The notes beneath the pieces were generated by a model, which worked only from the letters and a program-made list of their open reading frames with translations, was not told where the DNA came from and searched no databases. Below are positions 17,312 through 25,926 of a stretch of 64,000 bases of DNA, one piece after another (positions within the stretch are counted from its first letter, which is position 1; every line of letters starts with the position of its first letter). The position numbers and the translations under genes were made by a program. The stretch comes from a bacterium (GTDB taxonomy: Bacteria > Planctomycetota > Planctomycetia > Kolteriales > Kolteriaceae), in assembly GCA_019753235.1 (NCBI GenBank), contig JAIELF010000003.1, forward strand, positions 171,467-235,466. Direction: 5' to 3'.

Positions 17312-17781
17312 GATGCATCTCCTGGGTAAAAAATGCTCGTCAAAAGTTGTTTGCCGAGCCACCCTCGCGGGAGAGAGGGTCCAACCAGACGGCACGCACC
17401 AACCCATGGGGGCCGTCCATCAATGCGCCGACCTTTTTGAGGGAAGGTCGGCACCATTTTCATTTCGAGGCGTTGTAGGGCGTCATACCGCCGAATGCCC
17501 GTTTCAACAAACGGCGCAAAACGACCGCGGGGATGTAAGCAACGTCGATATAAAGAGTAACCGCTGAGGTTAATTCCGATTTAGAGGGATGGACGGCGGC
17601 CCGCCGTTGCGAGTTTTTGGCAGTCGGCGGACGAGTGACGGGGTGCTGTCACTTGAGTCATCCATCGAAACCTAATCGCGAATTCTTCAGTACCGCAGAG
17701 GAGAGCCAGCGGAGAAATCTCCTCGGCATCGCTCGGTCTTGATCGTGGGGAACATTACGGAAACATCGGCGGGAGATCGCC
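17312..17781. other. Divergent intergenic region with a 9-bp hairpin
   Basis: 470 bp between divergently transcribed genes, with no convincing gene. GCCGACCTT (17427-17435) pairs perfectly with AAGGTCGGC (17444-17452) around an 8-nt loop. No long T run follows on the plus strand. It may be a small structured element, an operator or a relic. The rest shows nothing I can support. Confidence 0.35.
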
Positions 17782-19077
17782 ATGCGATTATTTGCTTGGG
17801 TTACCTTCAGCGTCCTAATCATCGGCACGAAAGCAACTTTGCACGCGGAGTCTCCGGTCTTCATGGCCGGCGCACACACCGTAGACATCACACCGCCGAT
17901 CGGTTTGCCGATGTGGGGCTATGGCGCGCGACATGACAGGCCGGCCGAGGGTGTTCTCGATCCTCTCGAAGCAAACGCGATGGTGCTCGCGGTCGGGGAG
18001 GATAAGCTTGCCTTCGTTGGTCTGGATATGGGTCGCCCCCCCATGCGAAAGTCGTTTCAACGAATTCGTGAAGAGGTCCAGAAGCAGGCGGGCGTTGATT
18101 ATCTCTTCATCGTCGGTTCCCATACTCACCATGGAACCTGCATCGAAATCGAAGGGATCCCCAGCAAAGAAAACAGCTACGTGACCAAGTTCGAGAACGG
18201 CATCATCGAAGCAATCGTTCAGGCAGAAAAGAAAAAGGTTCCCGCCAAATGGGCCGTCGGACGATTACAGACAGAGCACCGAAATCGAAATCGTCACACC
18301 AAGTTTGAACCGAAGCCCGTCGATCGTGAGCTGGCAATCATTCGTGTCGATGATCTGCAAGGGAAAGTGATCGGCCATGCGGTCAACTTTGCGGCCCATC
18401 CAACGTCGATTGATGCCGAGGTGATGCTGTACTCACCCGATTATCCCGGGACATTGAAGAAGGAAGTCGCCGAGAAAATGGGAGGAGTCTGCCTCTTTCT
18501 TCAAGGGGCGGCCGGCGACATGTCGACTGATCGAACTGGAACGGCCGACTACAAGGATTTCGGCAAGCAGTTGGGAGCTGACGCGGTCAAGCTCTCTCAA
18601 TCACTCGAAACGAAAGTCCCCGCCAATCCCTCCATCAGGTTCCGCGAGGAGGAACTTCACTTCACCAACCTGCGGGTTGACTATCAAAACAAAGTCATCC
18701 GCGCGGTCTTTGCCAATGCGTTCTTTAAGGAACTCGTCGATCCGTACATGATCGAGTACAAGGACGGCGTTCGTCCGCGCGTGACCGTCGCCATCATCAA
18801 TGACGAACTCGGCGTTGTCGGAGGCTCGGGCGAATTCTTCTGCAATCACTCGCTTCGGCTCAAGGAACGAAGTCGACTCCCGCACACGTTGTTCCTGGGA
18901 TATTGCAACGACTACCAGTGGTACTTCCCTACGATCGAGGCGGCAGCCGAGGGAGGTTACGGTGCCGACGGGACGGTTTCTCCGTCGCCCGTGGGCGCCG
19001 GCGAACAGATCATCAATCGCGGGCTGTTCCATCTCTACGACTTGCAAAACAAGTTCAAGGGAATCACCCTTCGCTGA
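17782..19077 (+). CDS. Neutral/alkaline ceramidase-like exported enzyme
   Basis: 431 residues with a signal peptide (MRLFAWVTFSVLIIGTKATLHA). The N-terminal ceramidase domain is evident: VDITPPIGLPMWGYG, VGSHTHHGT and HAVNFAAHPTS (zinc histidines), SPDYPG and FLQGAAGDMS. It is far shorter than classic neutral ceramidases (about 650-700 residues) and lacks their C-terminal domain. This is common for planctomycete members, whose substrates are untested. It acts outside the cytoplasm on an amide or related bond (inference). It is monocistronic. A related enzyme lies at 46720-48126. Confidence 0.85.
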   Translation: MRLFAWVTFSVLIIGTKATLHAESPVFMAGAHTVDITPPIGLPMWGYGARHDRPAEGVLDPLEANAMVLAVGEDKLAFVGLDMGRPPMRKSFQRIREEVQKQAGVDYLFIVGSHTHHGTCIEIEGIPSKENSYVTKFENGIIEAIVQAEKKKVPAKWAVGRLQTEHRNRNRHTKFEPKPVDRELAIIRVDDLQGKVIGHAVNFAAHPTSIDAEVMLYSPDYPGTLKKEVAEKMGGVCLFLQGAAGDMSTDRTGTADYKDFGKQLGADAVKLSQSLETKVPANPSIRFREEELHFTNLRVDYQNKVIRAVFANAFFKELVDPYMIEYKDGVRPRVTVAIINDELGVVGGSGEFFCNHSLRLKERSRLPHTLFLGYCNDYQWYFPTIEAAAEGGYGADGTVSPSPVGAGEQIINRGLFHLYDLQNKFKGITLR

Positions 19078-19283
19078 TCCGCTTTGCGATGCCGGCGATC
19101 TCTTTCAGCACGGCGAGGAGAGTCCTTTTCGCCCGCTGACGAAGAAGGTTTGCTGGCGGTAGCGTGATCTTTGTTTCAATCAATTCGCCCGTCGTTCTTT
19201 CTGGTTGTATCCTGTGTTGATGCGGCCCGGTGTTGAGACTTGGCCGCGAACAAGCGACCTGTCATCAAGGCGACGGAGCGATC

Positions 19284-20843
19284 ATGAGGCTCGGCGGAAT
19301 CTTGCTACTGGCCATCAGTGCGATTGCGAGCCAGGCGCTCTGGGCACAAGGTACCACGAAAGCGCCGAGCGGGATCGAGGCGATCATTTCGCAGCCCGAG
19401 TTCAAGCACGCGCGGTGGGGCTTTCTTTTGGCCGATCGCCGAACTGGGGAGGTTCTCGAATCCCTGGAAGCAGACAAACTCTTCGTGCCGGCCTCCACTA
19501 CCAAACTCTTCTCGTGTGCGGCCGCGATCCATGCCATCGGGCCCAACTTTCGTTTTCAAACCCCCGTCTTTAAGAGAGGCAGGTTGGATGAAGCCGGCAC
19601 GCTGAAGGGAGATCTCGTTCTCGTCGCTTCCGGCGATCCAACGATGGGAGGCCGAACGACGCCCGAGGGGAAAATCGCCTTCAGATCTTCCGATCACACG
19701 TATGAGGGGACCGATGTTCTTACCGATACCGATCCGCTGGCGGGTCTTGATTCCTTAGCCCGACAAGTGGCCGAGCGCGGGATCAAGCTTGTCGATGGCG
19801 AAGTCTACATCGATGATCGACTCTTTAAGCCCGTCGAAAGCACTGGCAGCGGACCCAAGCGAGTTTGGCCGATCACCATCAACGATAACGTGATCGACAT
19901 CATCATCCATCCCAGCGAGCCAGGCGTCGCCGCGCGTGTGGAAGCGCGTCCCCTATCGAAACGGATTTCGGTCGATGCCGACGTGTTGACGGTCCCGTCT
20001 GATCAGAAGGATCGCCTCAGCATCATGACGCACGAGATGGGCAAGGTGATCGTCCGAGGGGTCATCAAAGCCCCCAAACTCGGTGAGCCAGCGAAGCCTT
20101 TGGTCAAAATGATCGAGGTTGACGATCCCCCCGCCATGGCGAGGGTGCTGTTCATTGAAGCTCTCCATCGGGCAGGCGTTCGAACGACGGCGTCGATATT
20201 CGCGCCCCACTCCTCGCCCGAAGGTCTCCCCACGGGCTTTCCCGATGTCGACCGTTTAGCGCTGTTGACCAGCCCACCTTTCTCCGAGAACATCAAGCTC
20301 ATCCTGAAGGTGAGTCACAACCTTCACGCCAGTCAACTCCCGGTGCAATTGGCATTGATTGCGGGCAAAACCAGTCTCGATGACGGTCTTCGCCGACAGG
20401 GCGAAATTCTCAAAAGCCTTGGTGTTCCAGTGGAATCGATCTCTTTCGGAGGCGGCGCGGGAGGTTCGCCCGCCGATCTGGTAACTCCCTCGGCCTGTGT
20501 CTCGCTCCTCCGCGCGATGGCAAGCCATCCGCACGCGGCAGCCTATCGAGAGGCGATGCCGATCCTGGGTGTCGATGGGACGCTCGTCGATTCAGTTGAT
20601 CGCGAAAGCGTTGCCGTCGGCCGAGTTCTCGCGAAGACCGGTACCTTTTGGTGGAACAATGCGATGAACAATCGAAAAGTTCTCACCAGCAAGGGGCTCG
20701 CGGGATATTTGACTACTTCTCGTGGGCGCGAGCTCGTCTTTGCCCTCTACGTCAACTATGTTCATTTGAACCAGACCGAAGACCGGGCCAAGGTGGGCAA
20801 AACGCTGGGCAAGATCTGCGAGCTCTGGATCAACGCCTACTGA
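19284..20843 (+). CDS. dacB: D-alanyl-D-alanine carboxypeptidase, PBP4 family (S13)
   Basis: 519 residues from ATG 19284 (GGAG 5 nt before), with a signal peptide. All three penicillin-binding motifs are present: STTK (Ser71-Lys74), SHN (343-345) and KTG (450-452). The roughly 260-residue insert between the first two motifs marks class C PBP4. It trims or cleaves peptidoglycan cross-links in the periplasm. Its presence agrees with planctomycetes making peptidoglycan. It is the first gene of a tight row, followed by aguB after 19 bp. Confidence 0.9.
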   Translation: MRLGGILLLAISAIASQALWAQGTTKAPSGIEAIISQPEFKHARWGFLLADRRTGEVLESLEADKLFVPASTTKLFSCAAAIHAIGPNFRFQTPVFKRGRLDEAGTLKGDLVLVASGDPTMGGRTTPEGKIAFRSSDHTYEGTDVLTDTDPLAGLDSLARQVAERGIKLVDGEVYIDDRLFKPVESTGSGPKRVWPITINDNVIDIIIHPSEPGVAARVEARPLSKRISVDADVLTVPSDQKDRLSIMTHEMGKVIVRGVIKAPKLGEPAKPLVKMIEVDDPPAMARVLFIEALHRAGVRTTASIFAPHSSPEGLPTGFPDVDRLALLTSPPFSENIKLILKVSHNLHASQLPVQLALIAGKTSLDDGLRRQGEILKSLGVPVESISFGGGAGGSPADLVTPSACVSLLRAMASHPHAAAYREAMPILGVDGTLVDSVDRESVAVGRVLAKTGTFWWNNAMNNRKVLTSKGLAGYLTTSRGRELVFALYVNYVHLNQTEDRAKVGKTLGKICELWINAY

Positions 20844-20862
20844 AATCGGGAGTGCCGACTTT

Positions 20863-21744
20863 ATGAAATCATCCGCTGCTCCCTCCCGCGTTCAAGTCTC
20901 GCTGGTGCAAACTTGGGCCGATGCCGACCCGAAGAGCAATCGCCTTCGGACTGCCTCCCTCGTTCATCGTGCGGCCGACGAAGGGGCTCGAATCGTCTGC
21001 TTGCAAGAGCTCTTCACCAGCAAGTATTTCTGTCACGATGAAAACATCGAATCATTCGACTTGGCCGAGCCTCTCGAGGGACCAACGGTCGAAATGTTTG
21101 CTCCGATCGCCCGCGATCGAAAGATCGTCATCATTCTGCCGATCTTCGAACGGCGCTCGGCGGGCATCTATCACAACACCGCCATCGTTCTCGATACCGA
21201 CGGAAGCACGGCCGGGATCTACCGCAAAATGCACATCCCGCATGACCCGCACTTCTATGAGAAGTATTTCTTCACGCCCGGCGATCTTGGATTTCGCTCG
21301 ATCGACACCACGCTGGGCAAGCTCGGTATCTTGATCTGTTGGGATCAATGGTTCCCCGAGGCGGCTCGGCTGACGGCGATGCAAGGAGCCGAGATCCTCT
21401 TTTATCCCACCGCGATTGGTTGGCTTCATCGAGAGAAGGAGAACCTGGGGCACACACAACATAACGCATGGGAAACGGTGCAGCGGGGCCATGCGATCGC
21501 CAACAGTCTTTACGTGGCCGCCGCCAATCGGGTTGGCATCGAAGGAGAGCTAGAGTTCTGGGGCCAATCGTTCGCTTGCGATCCGACCGGATCGATCGTC
21601 GCGAAAGGGGGGCATCAAGAGGAGATCATCTCGTTCGAATTCGATCGCGATCTCGTGGCGGAATCTCGTCGGCAGTGGCCATTCTTGCGAGATCGGCGCG
21701 TCGATGCGTATCAAGGAATCACCCAGCGGTTGATTGATTCATGA
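20863..21744 (+). CDS. aguB: N-carbamoylputrescine amidase (nitrilase family)
   Basis: 293 residues. The nitrilase triad is complete: Glu49 (CLQELF), Lys122 (YRKMHIP) and Cys159 (LICWDQWFPEAARL). The segments SKYFCHD, FYEKYFFTPGD and GWLHREKENLGHTQHNAWETVQRGHAIAN are typical of AguB. It hydrolyses N-carbamoylputrescine to putrescine, CO2 and ammonia. Its stop overlaps the start of aguA (ATGA), so the two are translationally coupled, which confirms the pathway. Confidence 0.95.
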   Translation: MKSSAAPSRVQVSLVQTWADADPKSNRLRTASLVHRAADEGARIVCLQELFTSKYFCHDENIESFDLAEPLEGPTVEMFAPIARDRKIVIILPIFERRSAGIYHNTAIVLDTDGSTAGIYRKMHIPHDPHFYEKYFFTPGDLGFRSIDTTLGKLGILICWDQWFPEAARLTAMQGAEILFYPTAIGWLHREKENLGHTQHNAWETVQRGHAIANSLYVAAANRVGIEGELEFWGQSFACDPTGSIVAKGGHQEEIISFEFDRDLVAESRRQWPFLRDRRVDAYQGITQRLIDS

Positions 21745-22784
21745 CAGCACGAAAGAAGCCTATTGAACGTGGATTTCGCATGCCGGCCGAGTGGGAGCCG
21801 CAAGCGGCGGTGTGGTTGGCATGGTCCGATCTGCCCGAGCTTTGGCCCGGCAACTTTGCCGGTGTCGAGGAGACTTACGCCCGTTTGTTGGCCGAGCTAA
21901 CCGCTACCGAGAACGTTCGGCTTCTGGTTCGCGGGCCTCTCGTGGAAAAGCGTGCTGCCGACCTCGTTCGTCAGCACGGAGGCAACCCATCGCGAATCGA
22001 GTTCTTTGACATCCCTTACGATGATTGCTGGATGCGCGACAACGGACCTATCTTTCTCACCAACAATGCCGGCGAGCGAATCATCATCGATTGGGGATTC
22101 AACGGCTGGGGAGGAAAGTACGGCCCCTGCGATCAAGACGACCTCGTCCCAAGACGAGTGGCCGACAAGCTCGGGCTCGAATGGTACGAGCCCAAAATCA
22201 TCCTCGAAGGAGGATCCATCGAGACCAACGGCCAAGGCTTACTCATGACGAGCGCCCAGTGCCTGCTTCATCCCAACCGCAACGGCACGCAATCGCGGTC
22301 AGATATCGAGCCGACGCTGCGCGACTATTTTGGTGCGCAGCAGGTTATTTGGTTGAACCAAGGACTCTGCGCCGATCACACGGACGGCCACATCGACAAT
22401 ATCGCCAGGTTCGTTGCCGTCGATCATGTTGTCGCCGTCCTTGCCGATGACATCCACCATCCTGACCATGAATCCACTCACGAGAATCTCGAAATACTGA
22501 AGTCGGCCCGGACCACATCCGGTCAACCGATTCGCGTGACGACGATCCCCCTTCCCAAGCCCATCGAGATCGATGGCGAAGGAATGTCCCCCAGCCATGC
22601 AAATTTTATTCTCGGTAACGGCGTCGTCATCATGCCAACGTATGACCTGGGTACCGATGACGAGTCTCTTGCCATCTTGACGAAGATCTTTCCTGATCGG
22701 CGAGTGATTGGATTACCGTCTTTGGAAATCCTTCGCGGAGGTGGCTCCCTGCATTGTATCTCTCAACAAGAACCTCTCGTTTAA
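21741..22784 (+). CDS. aguA: Agmatine deiminase
   Basis: 347 residues of the peptidyl-arginine-deiminase-like fold. Seen are PAEWEPQAAVWLAW, DDCWMRDNGPIFL, the DWGFNGWGGKYGP segment, LEGGSIETNG, CADHTDGHIDN and the catalytic cysteine in GGGSLHCIS (Cys339). It converts agmatine to N-carbamoylputrescine, which the preceding aguB product uses. No arginine decarboxylase gene is in the window, so agmatine must come from elsewhere. Confidence 0.95.
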   Translation: MTARKKPIERGFRMPAEWEPQAAVWLAWSDLPELWPGNFAGVEETYARLLAELTATENVRLLVRGPLVEKRAADLVRQHGGNPSRIEFFDIPYDDCWMRDNGPIFLTNNAGERIIIDWGFNGWGGKYGPCDQDDLVPRRVADKLGLEWYEPKIILEGGSIETNGQGLLMTSAQCLLHPNRNGTQSRSDIEPTLRDYFGAQQVIWLNQGLCADHTDGHIDNIARFVAVDHVVAVLADDIHHPDHESTHENLEILKSARTTSGQPIRVTTIPLPKPIEIDGEGMSPSHANFILGNGVVIMPTYDLGTDDESLAILTKIFPDRRVIGLPSLEILRGGGSLHCISQQEPLV

Positions 22785-22804
22785 GGGTAGGGGCCCGCGC
22801 GATC

Positions 22805-23806
22805 GTGATTCGCTCTTACTTCGCCAAACGCTGGTTCATGCTTCTAACGGTCGTCGGTATCTTCGTTGCCGTGCAGTTCCCGCAACAAACTCGCCAAGCG
22901 TTCGGCTACGTGGAAGTTCGCCACATTGCCGCCGTCGGTTTGTTCTTCATGTCGTCAAGCCTTTCGATCAAGAAGCTGATCGAAGCGATGATCCGGCCAG
23001 GGCCCGTTCTCTTAGCACTGGTCATCTCCTGGGTCGCCGCCCCCTTGCTGGCGTACTTTGTCGGCCCACTTTTGCTGCCCGCCAAATACGTGATCGGCTT
23101 AATCGTCGTTTGCTCGGTCCCTTGCACGTTGGCGTCGGCCGCGGTCTGGACCGGCATGGGAGGAGGAAATCAAGCGATCGCGCTCATGATGACCGTTCTC
23201 ACCAACACGCTGGTCTTTCTCGGTACAACCGGTTGGATCATCGCGCTCACGGGGCAAGAGATCCCCATCGATACGCGTGGACTCGTCGTCGATTTGTTGG
23301 TGTGCGTGGTGCTGCCGATACTGGCGGCTCAGTGTCTCAGAGCAATCTCGGTCGTGGCGGAGCGGATCGATTCAGCAAAAGGTTTCATCAAGGTTGTCGG
23401 GCAAGTCTGCGTCCTCTTGATCATCATTAAGAGTGCGGTTCGAACCAGTGAAGCGCTTGCCGAGGGGATCAACGGCGAAACTCGTGGCTGGGACGTTGCC
23501 GAGCTGGTGCAAGTCGCGATCGTCTGTGGGGGTGTCCATACGGCCTTATTGTTGTCAGGTTATCTTCTCTCCCGGCGATGGTTTGTGCATGCCGACGCGA
23601 TTGCCGTCGCGATTTCTGGCAGTCAAAAGACCCTGCCGGTCGCCGCGATCGTCGTCAGCGAGAACTTCCCGCAATATCCTCTGGCGATTGTTCCGGTTCT
23701 CTTTTATCACGTTTTACAACTGGTGATCGACACGTACTTCATCGATCTTGTCACGAGAAGAATTGAATCAGCACGCGAGGTCGACGATGAACCCATCACA
23801 AGTTGA
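22805..23806 (+). CDS. SBF-type transporter (bile acid:sodium symporter family, PF13593-like)
   Basis: 333 residues from GTG 22805, with about ten membrane helices. The features of this family are visible: ISWVAAPLLAYFVGPL, SVPCTLASAAVWTGMGGGN and VAISGSQKTLPVAAIVVSENFPQ. The last is the crossover-region signature. Relatives transport organic anions with sodium; the cargo is unknown. The gene begins 20 bp after aguA on the same strand, so it may move a polyamine-pathway compound, but this is only context. Confidence 0.8.
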   Translation: MIRSYFAKRWFMLLTVVGIFVAVQFPQQTRQAFGYVEVRHIAAVGLFFMSSSLSIKKLIEAMIRPGPVLLALVISWVAAPLLAYFVGPLLLPAKYVIGLIVVCSVPCTLASAAVWTGMGGGNQAIALMMTVLTNTLVFLGTTGWIIALTGQEIPIDTRGLVVDLLVCVVLPILAAQCLRAISVVAERIDSAKGFIKVVGQVCVLLIIIKSAVRTSEALAEGINGETRGWDVAELVQVAIVCGGVHTALLLSGYLLSRRWFVHADAIAVAISGSQKTLPVAAIVVSENFPQYPLAIVPVLFYHVLQLVIDTYFIDLVTRRIESAREVDDEPITS

Positions 23807-23846
23807 GAACCGGCGATCCCTCCTGTCGGCTTCTTTTGGTCTTTGA

Positions 23847-25745
23847 TTACTTGTTGTTGGATCGCACTTCTTTCGATGCGATCTCCGCGCGGCGCCAAAT
23901 ACTTACTTGGCAGCTTTCGATGGTTTGACCGGCGACCTTCTCGAATTCAGTCTGATTCATCATCAATCCTGGGAGCATGCCATAAACCGGATAGGGATGC
24001 TGGACGGCTCGGTAATGAGGGGAGGTCGGTGGGACATCGATCAAGACCACCGTGTTCGCCGACGTCCGAGCAAGCCACGCCGAGAATTCTGCTTGCATCG
24101 CTTCGGGCGTCTCGATCGGCCACCAAAGCCAGTTGTCCTTTTCGAGCGAGCCGACCGAACTTTCTCGCTCGCGGAACGTCCAGCCAAAGAAATTCACGTC
24201 GGGCTGCGTGCAAATAATCGCGACGCGATCGCCTGGCGTCGTCTTCGTCAGATACCAATCACTCAGATCCATGAGCGCGGGGCCAGGTTGTTGATCGACC
24301 ATCATTCGAGGGGAGCTCCATGAAGAGCCGACACCAACGGCCGCCAACAACAAACAAGAGATTGTCGCGACCGTAGGAACCGCCCGAGGAAGCCGAAGAC
24401 TCCAAAGCATTCCCAGCCCTATGCCGCCGACAATCCAAAGGGTTGCAAGCCAGGAGTGAAGAAACCGAGCCTTTTGATTGGGATGAAGCAAAATCAACAG
24501 CACCGCTAGGGTCAGCACCGCGATGATGCCCCAACTGGCTGGTGCCAACCGCCTCGCTTGAAACAGTGTCACCAACAGAAGGCCGCCCGCCAGCAGGGCC
24601 AGAAGTAGATGCGTGTGATAGTCCTCGACTACCGTTCGGCTATAGATCTCGATCGCTTCGAAGATAGGTCGAGCAGCACTCTCGCCGGCGTTGCTGGGGC
24701 TGAGAAACCAGAGGTTCAGGAGAAGCCTTTTGGGTAGGAGAAAACTGATGGCGATCGGCGAGACCAAGCCCGCCAGCAGGGCCGAGATTGTCGGCCCGCT
24801 GATTTCTTCTCTCAGCCAACCATGGCGACGAACCAGAGAGACACCACGGATGAAGAGACAAATGTATGCAAGGAGAACGATCGTCCCAGGGGGGTAGAGG
24901 CTGACGCGGGAACCGAAAAGATTGATCCATGTCGGCCCGCGCAGCGCCACGGCAACGCTGATCATCGCTAGAAAAAGACCCGACCAAAAGAGAGGCTGTT
25001 TCAACTCGGCGTGAATGATTCGAAGCGAGTTACCGATCAGGCTCGGCATGCGTGCTCGGGACGAAGCGTGCGCCAGATGCCCCACCAGCTCGGCCAGGAC
25101 TAGGCCTGCCATCACGATGAGCCAATAGTTCGATTTTTCGAAGAACAAAACAGTCAGTCCGATGGCCAAGCGGAGCCAAGCGGCGCGTCGGTCGGGGTCG
25201 TTCTTTGCTTGGACGTAAAGAAAAAGACAGAGTGCGGTGAGGCCGGCCCCCAGTCCCTCGAGCAGACATTCCGTCGAATACGATCGATAAGCGGGGCTCT
25301 GCGCGAGCATCAACCAAGTAAACGCCGTCGCTGCCGTGGCGCCGACCGGGTCCCGACATAATGCGCGTGCGGTCAACGGCCCAAACACCAGCAGCATCCC
25401 CCAGCCCAACATGGCAGGAAGGATCACGATTCGATGATCAAATCCGAACGTCAACATGGCCAGGGCCGAGATGACACCGTGCACGGGGGGCCAAACAATG
25501 TTGCGCTGCAACACATTCGCCAGGCCGATCAGGTCTCCGTGCCGAAGCGAGTCCCCCATGTCCATTGCGTACGCTGCATGAGCATGACGATCATGGTAGA
25601 ACGATGTCCAATGAGATCGGCTGTCGGCTCGGTAGGCGAAGTAGTCTTTCGCCACCCATGCGGCGCTGACCGCGACGACCACGGCGACCAGAAGAAAGAG
25701 ATTCCCCCCCGCTCGCGTCCGACCTGAAGCGAACGAGCTTGTCAT
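23847..25745 (-). CDS. Polytopic membrane protein, GT-C glycosyltransferase-like
   Basis: 632 residues with about 11-12 membrane helices and a soluble C-terminal domain of about 130 residues. The first outside loop has acidic/aromatic residues (FYHDRHAHAAYAMDMGDSL, then NIVWPPVHG), where GT-C enzymes such as ArnT/PMT keep their catalytic acid. The C-terminal part has PGDRVAIICTQPDVNFFGW. ATG 25745 is used rather than the TTG before it, with AGAGGA upstream. It probably uses a lipid-linked sugar. It is divergent from a second GT-C gene. Confidence 0.65.
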   Translation of the reverse strand: MTSSFASGRTRAGGNLFLLVAVVVAVSAAWVAKDYFAYRADSRSHWTSFYHDRHAHAAYAMDMGDSLRHGDLIGLANVLQRNIVWPPVHGVISALAMLTFGFDHRIVILPAMLGWGMLLVFGPLTARALCRDPVGATAATAFTWLMLAQSPAYRSYSTECLLEGLGAGLTALCLFLYVQAKNDPDRRAAWLRLAIGLTVLFFEKSNYWLIVMAGLVLAELVGHLAHASSRARMPSLIGNSLRIIHAELKQPLFWSGLFLAMISVAVALRGPTWINLFGSRVSLYPPGTIVLLAYICLFIRGVSLVRRHGWLREEISGPTISALLAGLVSPIAISFLLPKRLLLNLWFLSPSNAGESAARPIFEAIEIYSRTVVEDYHTHLLLALLAGGLLLVTLFQARRLAPASWGIIAVLTLAVLLILLHPNQKARFLHSWLATLWIVGGIGLGMLWSLRLPRAVPTVATISCLLLAAVGVGSSWSSPRMMVDQQPGPALMDLSDWYLTKTTPGDRVAIICTQPDVNFFGWTFRERESSVGSLEKDNWLWWPIETPEAMQAEFSAWLARTSANTVVLIDVPPTSPHYRAVQHPYPVYGMLPGLMMNQTEFEKVAGQTIESCQVSIWRRAEIASKEVRSNNK

Positions 25746-25926
25746 CAAAACCGAATCCTCTCTGTTGAGTGGAAAAAATTCCTCGGTGCATTGGAACCGG
25801 GCTGGCCAAACGCATCAAGGCAGGAACGGGTGTTGACCCCTCTTTGTAAAAAAGGTACCAACCATCAGACGATCGAGCGCCGTCGCCGCCGTTGGTTCCT
25901 GCGCCGCCAGGGAAGGTTCATCATCG

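Noticed and set aside
22708..23430. A 240-codon plus-strand frame overlapping the end of aguA and the SBF transporter
   Set aside because: Arg-rich off-frame translation; both overlapped genes have clear family signatures.
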